A DNA stretch of 64,000 nucleotides, from NCBI GenBank assembly GCA_013361525.1, contig JABFXY010000069.1, forward strand, positions 62,001-126,000, read 5' to 3'. The translations under genes and the position numbers were made by a program. The DNA comes from Polyangiaceae bacterium (GTDB lineage Bacteria > Myxococcota_A > Polyangia > Polyangiales > Polyangiaceae). Below the pieces are notes generated by a model that searched no databases, was not told the DNA's origin, and saw only the letters and a program-made list of their open reading frames with translations. Below, one piece after another: positions 52,135 through 59,605 of this stretch. How positions within the stretch are numbered: the first letter of the stretch is position 1; the number at the start of each line of letters is the position of its first letter.

Positions 52135-54072
52135 CTAGGGCTTCTTCGGAGCGGGAGCCGGGGCAGGAGCCGGAGCCGGAGCCGGCTTCTGCTCGGGTGC
52201 CTTTTGCTCGGGTGCCTTCGGCGCGTCGCCCTTCGGTGCGTCGGCAGGCGCCTTCTGCGCGTCAGGAGCCTTCTGCGCATCGGCAGGCGCCTTCTGCGCG
52301 TCCGGAGTAGAGCCGGGCGCCTGCTGGAGCAGCTTGCCGGGGACCGTGTCGATGGCGCGCGGCTTCTTCTCGAGCACGACGAACTGCACGCGGCGGTTCT
52401 TCTCGCGCTGCGGGTCGGTCTGCTGCTTCACCGTGCCCTCGAGCGGAACCTCGGGACCATAGCCCTTCGCGACCATGCGCTCGTTGCCGATGCCGCGCGT
52501 CGCGAGCGCCTTCATCACGGAGTCCGCGCGATCCTGCGACAGCTTCTTGTTGAGCTGCGCCGAGCCCTTGTTGTCCGTGTGGCCCTGGACCTCGATCTTG
52601 AGGATTTCCGGGTGCTCCTTCATGACCTGGGCGACCGAGTCGAGCAGCGGATTGCTGACCGGCTTGATCGTCGCCTTGCCGAAGTCGAACTGCACCTGCT
52701 CGAGGATGATGATTTCCTTCTCGGTGACGCGGACGAGCTTCGGGCAGCCGCGCTTCGTCGGATCCGGATCGTCGACGCCCTTCTCTTGCGGGCAGGCGTC
52801 CTGATCGTCGCGGAAGCTGTCGCCGTCGGTGTCGGGCGGGCAGCCGTTCGTCTTCGGGTCCTCCGTCTTCACGCCCGGGATGTCGATGCAGGCATCCTGC
52901 TCGTCCGGAATCGTGTCGCCGTCCTTGTCGCTCGGCGGCGGGCAGCCGTTCTTCTTCGGGTCGGCGTCGGCGATGCCGGCGACCGTCGGGCAGGCGTCGA
53001 CCTCGTCGAGGATGCCGTCGTTGTCCTGATCCTTCGGCAGCGGGCAGCCGTTCTTCGTCGGATCGGGGTTTGCGACGCCGGCAACCGTCGGACACGCGTC
53101 GTCCGGGTTGAGGATCGTGTCGAGATCGTCGTCCTGCGGCTTCGGCTGCTCGACGTGCTTCTGCACCTTCGTGCGCTCGAAGCCGATCGCGAAGCCGGCG
53201 CGGAAACCGATCATCGCGGAGCTGCCGGCGCCGACGGCGCAACCGTCGAGCGAATCCTCGCTGAGGAGGTAGTAGTCGGGGCCGAACTCACCCCAGAGGA
53301 TGGCGCCCGAAACGAGGGCGACCTCGGCGCCGACGGCGCCCTTCATCGCGAAACCTGCGGAGCCGGTCGCCTCGCAGCGCGAGGAGACGGCGGTGGCGCC
53401 CGGGGCAATCTCGAGGCTGTCGCGCGCGATGTTCTGCCACGCGGGGCCGCCCGCGATGTTGATGTAGAGCGCGAACGGATCGACCCGAACGGGATAGGCG
53501 CGGGCGTCGACCCACAGCGTATTCATGTCGCGGAAGGTCGTCTGGAACGACTCGACGCCGTCGACCGAGTTGTCCGTCGAGTCGCGCTCGCGGTCGAGAT
53601 CCGCGTGCTCGTAGCCGACACCGAAGCCGAACCAGCGGATGGGTCGGAAGATCGCCGTGACGCCGACGCGGATGCCGTTACGCGCGTCGACGGTGCCTGC
53701 AGCGGCGGGCGGATCGTTGAAGCGGTGGCCGAGGCCGAGGTGACCGAAGAACGCGAAACCCATGTCCGCGTCCTTCTCGCCGGTGTTCCAGGGAACCCAC
53801 TCTTCCGACGAGCTCGCCGCGGCGTCGGGTGCGGGTGCGGTGGCCGTGGTCGAGACCGTCCCCGTCGCGGTGCCTTCGATGGCGAGCGGCGTGCGAGCCT
53901 GCACGACCGCGCCGACCGCCGACTTGGGCGCGGTGGTCGCGGGCGCGGCCGACGTCGATGCATCGGAGCCGGTCGAGGCGGGGGCGGCGGCCGTTTGAGC
54001 GAGCGCGGTCAGCGGGAGGCCGACGCACAGAAGCCCGGATGAAAGCGAGAGAGAAAACCGGCTAAAGGTCAC
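52135..54072 (-). CDS. OmpA-family outer-membrane protein with thrombospondin type 3 repeats
   Basis: A 645-residue protein started at GTG 54072, with signal peptide (cleavage after ALA) and a Ser/Thr/Ala linker. A beta-barrel region (about 90-310) is followed by four thrombospondin type 3 calcium repeats (units with DxDxDGxxDxxDxCP, about 325-455). The OmpA C-terminal peptidoglycan-binding domain comes next (VQFDFGKATIKP, VQGHTDNKGSAQLNKKLSQDRADSV, REKNRRVQFVV). The last 70 residues are low-complexity AQKAPAD and PAPA repeats. It would tie the outer membrane to the cell wall. A terminator follows. Confidence 0.92.
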   Translation of the reverse strand: MTFSRFSLSLSSGLLCVGLPLTALAQTAAAPASTGSDASTSAAPATTAPKSAVGAVVQARTPLAIEGTATGTVSTTATAPAPDAAASSSEEWVPWNTGEKDADMGFAFFGHLGLGHRFNDPPAAAGTVDARNGIRVGVTAIFRPIRWFGFGVGYEHADLDRERDSTDNSVDGVESFQTTFRDMNTLWVDARAYPVRVDPFALYINIAGGPAWQNIARDSLEIAPGATAVSSRCEATGSAGFAMKGAVGAEVALVSGAILWGEFGPDYYLLSEDSLDGCAVGAGSSAMIGFRAGFAIGFERTKVQKHVEQPKPQDDDLDTILNPDDACPTVAGVANPDPTKNGCPLPKDQDNDGILDEVDACPTVAGIADADPKKNGCPPPSDKDGDTIPDEQDACIDIPGVKTEDPKTNGCPPDTDGDSFRDDQDACPQEKGVDDPDPTKRGCPKLVRVTEKEIIILEQVQFDFGKATIKPVSNPLLDSVAQVMKEHPEILKIEVQGHTDNKGSAQLNKKLSQDRADSVMKALATRGIGNERMVAKGYGPEVPLEGTVKQQTDPQREKNRRVQFVVLEKKPRAIDTVPGKLLQQAPGSTPDAQKAPADAQKAPDAQKAPADAPKGDAPKAPEQKAPEQKPAPAPAPAPAPAPKKP

Positions 54073-54279
54073 GATGACGCCTCGTCGAATGTGCGCGCTG
54101 GGAGCCCGACGCGCCGATCAGCAATGCCTTCGGTCCGCGCGGCTGTCGTGCGAACCTGCGCGGGCCTTGACCCACGCCCCCTGGCGCGCAAGCGCGCCAC
54201 GAGAGATCCGACTTACGCGAAAGATGCGCGCGCCGAAAGTCCAAGCTGATCAAGATGGACACGAGCCCGGCGGTGGCTC

Positions 54280-54912
54280 GTGACCCGCCCGGTCGAACGA
54301 GTGGTCAGTGCGCTCGGAAGCCTTCCTTCCGCGGCGATTCCGGTTGATCCCGAGCGCGCCGAGACCCTGGCGGCGTTCGTGGCGCTCGTCGCTTCGTTCA
54401 ACACGAAGATGGATCTCACCGCCGCCCGGACGGACGACGAGCTCGTCGACCTGCTCCTCGCCGACGCGGTGGTCCTCGCCGGGGCGATCGCAAGCGGCGC
54501 GCGCGTCGTCGACGTCGGCTCGGGAGCCGGCGCTCCGGGGCTTCCGCTGGCGCTGGCTCGCCCCGATCTCGAGGTCACGTTGGTCGAGCCTCTCGACAAG
54601 CGGGTGATGTTCTTGCGGACGGCGATCGGCAAGCTCGGTCTATCGTCGCGCGTTCGCGTCGAGCGCAAGCGCGGCGAGGCGCTCGTCGGGCGTGCGACGT
54701 TCGATGTCGCGATCTCGCGCGCGACGCTCGCGCCGGCCCTTTGGCTTCCACTCGGGCGATCGCTCGCGCCCGAAGGGACGACGTGGGCGCTGCTCGCGAA
54801 AGGAGAAGCGCCCGATTGCGAAGGCCTCGAGGCGACGCTCGACTTCGAATACGACTGGCCGCTCACCGGCGCGCATCGCCGCGCGGTTCGTTACGCCTCG
54901 ACGCGAGGCTGA
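54280..54912 (+). CDS. rsmG: 16S rRNA (guanine-527-N7)-methyltransferase RsmG
   Basis: A 210-residue methyltransferase, the usual RsmG length, started at GTG 54280. The SAM-binding motif DVGSGAGAPGLPLAL (78-92) is characteristic, with NTKMDLTAA before it and ISRATLAP after it. The enzyme methylates N7 of G527 in the 530 loop of 16S rRNA. In many bacteria it lies near mnmG or parAB; here it stands alone between OmpA and a lipoprotein gene. A GGCGCGC/GCGCGCC hairpin lies upstream at 54182-54197. The sequence of the middle part is somewhat divergent. Confidence 0.88.
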   Translation: MTRPVERVVSALGSLPSAAIPVDPERAETLAAFVALVASFNTKMDLTAARTDDELVDLLLADAVVLAGAIASGARVVDVGSGAGAPGLPLALARPDLEVTLVEPLDKRVMFLRTAIGKLGLSSRVRVERKRGEALVGRATFDVAISRATLAPALWLPLGRSLAPEGTTWALLAKGEAPDCEGLEATLDFEYDWPLTGAHRRAVRYASTRG

Positions 54913-54918
54913 TCTCGA

Positions 54919-55542
54919 TCAGTTGCAGAGACCTCTGCCCGCGCAGACCTTGCCCTGACCCTGCTTGCAGACCGGGTCGCAATCCGGTCCATTCGGCTGA
55001 AGCGTCTTGTAGTCGGGCGTGACGGTGCTCTCCGCGAAGGGCTTGTTGTCCTTCTTGATGACGACCTTCACCGTTGCCGGCGCGCTCATGAATTTCAGCG
55101 GGCCGAACGTGTGCTCCTTCGCGGGCTTGTCGCAGCCGCTTTCCATCACTTCGACCTTCACGTCGCCCGAGCACTTCGTCGCGGGGCCGCGCTCGCAGCC
55201 TTGGTACGGGAGCTTGATCTGACAGGTCGCCTTCTTGCCGTCGGCATCGACCTCGATCGTGTAGCTGCCCTTCGGCGTTCCACCTTTGCCCGGGTCGATA
55301 TCGATCGTGAGGCCGTCCATGCAGCCCATCTTGGTGCACATCTTCGGCGCGGACGTCGGCGCGGAAGTGGGGACGGACGTCGCCGTCGCGGTCGGCTCCG
55401 CGGTCGCGGTCGGCTTCGGCTTGGAGACGGCGCCGTCGTCGCCCGACTCGTCGGGGCCCCGGTTGGTCGTGGTCGCAGTGACGGTGCAGGCGAGGAGCGC
55501 CGCGGATCCGAGGGCGAGAAGAACAGGAACCTTCGAGTGCAT
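54919..55542 (-). CDS. Small Cys-containing lipoprotein, unknown
   Basis: A 207-residue protein with lipobox ALLAC (Cys19). A linker rich in Thr, Pro, Ser and Ala is followed by a beta-type domain with at least eight cysteines (CTKMGCMDGLTIDIDPGKGG, TCQIKLPYQGCERG, CDPVCKQGQGKVCAGRGLC). The pattern suggests a disulphide-bonded surface domain. The family was not recognised. It converges on rsmG with six bases between the stops and is divergent from the AAA+ gene. Confidence 0.7.
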   Translation of the reverse strand: MHSKVPVLLALGSAALLACTVTATTTNRGPDESGDDGAVSKPKPTATAEPTATATSVPTSAPTSAPKMCTKMGCMDGLTIDIDPGKGGTPKGSYTIEVDADGKKATCQIKLPYQGCERGPATKCSGDVKVEVMESGCDKPAKEHTFGPLKFMSAPATVKVVIKKDNKPFAESTVTPDYKTLQPNGPDCDPVCKQGQGKVCAGRGLCN

Positions 55543-55606
55543 GGGGCGCTCGTTAGAAGAGCGGGACTGGCACCGCAAGAGCCGCAGGGGACACTTTTTT
55601 GACCCG

Positions 55607-58249
55607 ATGAATCGCCCCGTGACAAGTGGGAGGTCCGTGTCCACGTCCGATCGATCCGAGAGTGAGCTCGCGTCCCTCAAGCGCACCGCTTCGGAGCTCG
55701 CTGCGCAGCGCAAAGAGCGCCCCACGACGGTGCATCTGCTGGCTGCCGTCGCCGCGAGGCCAGGCCCTGCGGCGACGTTGCTCGTCGATCGCGGGCTCGA
55801 CAAGGAAGGGCTGCTCAAGGCAGGCCGCACCTTCGACGAGGAGATGCCGGACGCGCTCTCGATCGCGCTCGCGCAGGCGCGCGAGGTCGCGAAGCGCGCG
55901 CGTGGACCGGTTTCGACCGACGGTGCCGCGCGAAGGCAACCGACGATTTCGCCCGATTCGCGCATCGTGATGATGGAGCCGACCTCGCTCCACCTTCTCG
56001 TCGCCTTGCTAGCAGAGCGGCGCTTCGCGGCGTTCCGCGCGCTCGCTCTGTCGGGCATCGACGCCGTTCGGCTACGCGGAGCAGCGCTCACCCTCGCGCT
56101 CGGGATCGTGCCTGCGCGCCGCGAGATCCACCGCGCGACCGAAGCGCCTCGGTCACCCGCTTCGACGCCGCCGAGCTTCGCACCCCCGAAGACGTCGGGC
56201 CCGACCGTCGTTCCGCTGTTGCCTCCTGCGCCGGTCTCCGGCCGACGCGGGATGCCCGCCGCACCTGCTCCGCGCAACGTTCGGCCCGAAGCCCTGCCCA
56301 CGCGAAGCTCGGAGCCGCCGAGCGCAGAGCGCGTCTCCCGACCACGCCCGGTTCGACGGAGGCCCGACGCGGCTCCTCCGCGATCGCCGAGCGCGACCGT
56401 GCCGCCGCCATCCGCGAAGCCGACTTCCAACCCTCCGCCGGCGCAGGATGCCAGCGAGGGGCTCGATGCCTCGCGGTCGCCGCTTCTCGCCGCGATTGGC
56501 ACCGAGCGGCGCGACGCAAGTGGTCCGAAGGTCGTCGGCCGGCAGACCGAGGTCGAGCGCGTGCTCGACGTGCTCGCGAAATTCCGCGCGAACGCGCCGT
56601 GTCTCGTCGGGCCTGCGGGCGTCGGCAAGACGAGCGTCGCGCTCGCGCTCGCAGCCCAGCTCGCGCAAGAAAACACGACCTTGATCGAGGTCGCTGCGGC
56701 GGCCCTCATCGCGGGGACCGGCGCGCGCGGAGCGCTCGCCGATCGCGTGGCGACGCTCTTCGACGAGGCGCGTCGTTCCGACGAACGAATCGTTCTCTTC
56801 ATCGACGACCTGCACGAGCTGCTCGCCGCCGGAGACGAAGCCGTCGCGGAGCTCAAGGTGCAGCTCGCGCGTGGCGACGTACGGTTCGTCACCGCGACCA
56901 ACACGGAGAGCCTGCGCCGCGCCGTCGAGAACGATCCGCATCTTCATCGGAGGCTCGTCCCGATCGAGATCGAAGAGCCCGACGAGGAGGACGCGTTCCT
57001 CATGGTGAAGGCCGCGGCGGAGAGCCTCGAGCCTCACCACGGCGTTCGCTACGACGACGACGCGCTCGCCGCGGCGGTCGGTTGGTCCGTGCGGTATTTG
57101 CCGAGCCGTGCGCTTCCCGACAAGGCGATCGGCGCGCTCGACTACGCCGGTGCGCGCGTGAAGCGCGCCGCCGCGAAGCAACCGAAGCGAAAGCCCGGAA
57201 GCCCGGCGCCGTCCGTCACGCTCGCGGATGTCGCCGACGCAGTGTCGGAGCTTGCGGCCGTGCCGTGCGAGCGGCTCCTCGAAACGGATCGGGAGCGCAT
57301 GCTCGCGCTCGAGTCCTTCCTCGCCGAACGTGTCGTCGGGCACACCGAGCCGCTCTCCAAGATCGCTGCGCAGCTTCGCAAGAGCGCTGCAGGCCTTCGT
57401 GATCGACGCCCGCTCGGCTCGTTCCTGCTCCTCGGCCCGACCGGTGTCGGCAAGACCGAGACGGCCAAGGCGCTCGCCGAGGCGCTCTTCGGAGCCGGCG
57501 ACGCGATGACCCGCATCGACCTGTCGGAGTACGCCGAAGCGCACGCCGTCGCGCGCCTCATCGGTGCACCGCCCGGTTACGTCGGGCACGACGCCGGAGG
57601 CCAGCTCACCGAGGCCGTCCGCAAGCGGCCCTACCAGGTCATCCTGCTCGACGAGGTCGAGAAGGCGCACCAGGACGTGCTCTTGTCGTTCTTGCAGGTC
57701 CTCGACGAAGGCCACATGACCGACGGACGCGGGCGCCGCGTCGACTTCACCAATGTCGTCATCGTGTGCACCTCGAACCTCGGCTCGCGCGACGTCGCCG
57801 GGGCGCTGCGCGGCAAGGCGGTCGGCTTCGCGCGCAGCGGCGGGCCGAGTGTCGAGAGCCTCTCGGATCTCGCGGTTCAGTGCGCGAAAAAGGGTCTTCC
57901 GCTCGAGCTCTTCAATCGCTTCGACGAGATCCTCTTCTTTGCGCCGCTGTCGCGCGCCGAGGTCGGCGGCGTCGCGCGCCACATCCTCGCAGGCCTCGAA
58001 GACAGCCTCGAACGCCGCGGTATCCGGCTCGAGGTGGACGACGCGGTGATCGAGCTCTTGCTCGACGCCGGCGGCTACGATCCCGAGCTCGGCGCGCGCC
58101 CGATGAAACGCACCGTCGCGCGCCTCGTCGAGGGACCGCTCGCGGAGATGATCCTTCGCGGGGAGCTCCCGTCAGGATCCGTTGCGCTCCTCGGCGTCGA
58201 GGACGGCGCTGTGGTGGTCGTCGCGATGCCGGCCCGCGCAACGGCGTGA
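55607..58249 (+). CDS. Clp-type double AAA+ ATPase (ClpA/ClpC-like)
   Basis: An 880-residue protein started at ATG 55607; GTG 55637 has the better ribosome site (GGGAGG) and is a fair alternative. An N-domain resembling Clp_N (about 15-165) is followed by a Pro/Ser/Ala-rich linker of about 140 residues. AAA-1 has Walker A GPAGVGKTS (Lys341) but Walker B FIDDLHE, with Asp in place of the catalytic Glu. AAA-2 has GPTGVGKTE (Lys616) and a normal LLDEVEKAH, plus GAPPGYVGH and DEGHMTDGRGR. The M-domain of ClpB is absent, which points to ClpA/ClpC-type unfolding. No clpP or adaptor is near. Its substrate is unknown. Confidence 0.88.
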   Translation: MNRPVTSGRSVSTSDRSESELASLKRTASELAAQRKERPTTVHLLAAVAARPGPAATLLVDRGLDKEGLLKAGRTFDEEMPDALSIALAQAREVAKRARGPVSTDGAARRQPTISPDSRIVMMEPTSLHLLVALLAERRFAAFRALALSGIDAVRLRGAALTLALGIVPARREIHRATEAPRSPASTPPSFAPPKTSGPTVVPLLPPAPVSGRRGMPAAPAPRNVRPEALPTRSSEPPSAERVSRPRPVRRRPDAAPPRSPSATVPPPSAKPTSNPPPAQDASEGLDASRSPLLAAIGTERRDASGPKVVGRQTEVERVLDVLAKFRANAPCLVGPAGVGKTSVALALAAQLAQENTTLIEVAAAALIAGTGARGALADRVATLFDEARRSDERIVLFIDDLHELLAAGDEAVAELKVQLARGDVRFVTATNTESLRRAVENDPHLHRRLVPIEIEEPDEEDAFLMVKAAAESLEPHHGVRYDDDALAAAVGWSVRYLPSRALPDKAIGALDYAGARVKRAAAKQPKRKPGSPAPSVTLADVADAVSELAAVPCERLLETDRERMLALESFLAERVVGHTEPLSKIAAQLRKSAAGLRDRRPLGSFLLLGPTGVGKTETAKALAEALFGAGDAMTRIDLSEYAEAHAVARLIGAPPGYVGHDAGGQLTEAVRKRPYQVILLDEVEKAHQDVLLSFLQVLDEGHMTDGRGRRVDFTNVVIVCTSNLGSRDVAGALRGKAVGFARSGGPSVESLSDLAVQCAKKGLPLELFNRFDEILFFAPLSRAEVGGVARHILAGLEDSLERRGIRLEVDDAVIELLLDAGGYDPELGARPMKRTVARLVEGPLAEMILRGELPSGSVALLGVEDGAVVVVAMPARATA

Positions 58250-58250
58250 C

Positions 58251-59501
58251 TTATTCCTCGATGAAATCGTGGTCGTGACCGAACGACTCGCGGAGCGGAA
58301 TCAGCGACGCGAGCGCGACGGTGATGCAAACGACGCCGACGACCAGCGCGGCCTTCCATGGTCCTAGGCTCGGCTCGAGCTTCGCGAACGCGAAGCTCAC
58401 GAGCACGAGGGATCCTCGCACGAAGTTCGGCGCGGTCGTCGTCACGGTAGAGCGGAGGTTCGTGCCGAATTGCTCGGACGCGGTCGTCACGAAGACTGCC
58501 CAATAGCCGCCGCCGATCCCGGCGATCAAACAGGCGACGTAGAGGAGCATGAGGCTCTTTCCGGCGACTGCGAAGTAGACGCCGGTTCCGAACGCCGACA
58601 GCAGCAGGAACGTGGCGATCGCCTTTTTCCGGCTGGACATGATTTGGGAGAGCGCGCCGCTCGCGAGATCGCCGATGGCGAGCCCGATGTACGCCATCAT
58701 CACCGCCGTGCCGGGCGTGACTGCCTCCTCGAGACCCATGTCCTTTGCGATCTTGGGTGCGCGGGCGACGAGAATCCCGACGAGGTACCAAACGGGCACG
58801 CCGCACAGGATCACGCAGATGTACCGCTTGGCGCGGTCGAAGGAGGTGAAGAGCTGCAGGAAGTTTCCGCGGCTGACGTTCACCTTCGACTTCACCGATT
58901 CGAACATGCCGGACTCGCGGACGCCGATTCGCAATAGGAGCAGCGCGAAGCCCATCCCGCCGCCGATGTAATAGGCCGCGCGCCAGCTCACGCCGGCCTT
59001 GTCGATGAGGGCGGCAGCGATGGCGCCGCAGACGCCGATGCCCGCGACGATCGTCGTTCCCCAGCCGCGTCCCGTGCGACTCATGATCTCGCTCACCAAC
59101 GTGATCCCCGCGCCGAGCTCCCCCGCGAGGCCGACCCCGGCCACGAACCGGAGGAGCGCATATTGCCCAATCGTCGCCACGTTCGCGTTGGCGACGTTGG
59201 CCAGCGAATACATGACGATGCTGCCGAAGAGCACGGAAAGCCGGCCACGCCGGTCGCCGAGGATGCCCCAAAGGATCCCGCCGGTCAGCATGCCGGCCAT
59301 TTGCCAATCGAGGAGCCTCGCGAACTGCCCCTCGATTGCGTCGGGCCCTACCCCCAGCGAAACGAGGCTCTTTCGGCCGATGACGCTGAAGAGAATCAAA
59401 TCGTAGATGTCGACGAAGTAGCCGAGTGCCGCGACGAGCACCGCGAGCATCGTGGCCTTCGATACCGGCACGGAGGTGGCCCGCGTAGTCGGAGAAGACA
59501 T
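58251..59501 (-). CDS. MFS transporter
   Basis: A 416-residue membrane protein started at ATG 59501 after GGTGGGG. About twelve membrane helices can be drawn. The loop 2-3 motif GDRRGR and the pattern YFVDIYDLILFSVIG, GGILWGILGDRRGRLSVLFGS and VGLAGELGAGITLVSE place it in the major facilitator superfamily, near the MHS/sialate-type group. No substrate-specific motif was recognised. It ends one base from the converging AAA+ gene and is divergent from the large surface lipoprotein gene. Confidence 0.9.
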   Translation of the reverse strand: MSSPTTRATSVPVSKATMLAVLVAALGYFVDIYDLILFSVIGRKSLVSLGVGPDAIEGQFARLLDWQMAGMLTGGILWGILGDRRGRLSVLFGSIVMYSLANVANANVATIGQYALLRFVAGVGLAGELGAGITLVSEIMSRTGRGWGTTIVAGIGVCGAIAAALIDKAGVSWRAAYYIGGGMGFALLLLRIGVRESGMFESVKSKVNVSRGNFLQLFTSFDRAKRYICVILCGVPVWYLVGILVARAPKIAKDMGLEEAVTPGTAVMMAYIGLAIGDLASGALSQIMSSRKKAIATFLLLSAFGTGVYFAVAGKSLMLLYVACLIAGIGGGYWAVFVTTASEQFGTNLRSTVTTTAPNFVRGSLVLVSFAFAKLEPSLGPWKAALVVGVVCITVALASLIPLRESFGHDHDFIEE

Positions 59502-59605
59502 GGCCCCACCATGTCGCATGAGTTTGGGTTTGGTTGCAATCGCTGGAGCCCGAGTGGGGCAGGCCTCACGCGCCGCATTGAAAATTCGATAGGGCCTCTG
59601 CTCTC

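Noticed and set aside
55569-55585. TGGCACCGCAAGAGCC upstream of the AAA+ gene, with GG-N10-GC spacing like a sigma-54 promoter
   Set aside because: The -12 half (GAGCC) does not match TTGC, and a match this partial is expected by chance in GC-rich DNA.
56153-57982. 609-residue open frame antisense to the AAA+ gene
   Set aside because: The plus-strand frame has two complete AAA+ domains; the antisense frame is rich in Arg, Val and Asp with no fold signals.
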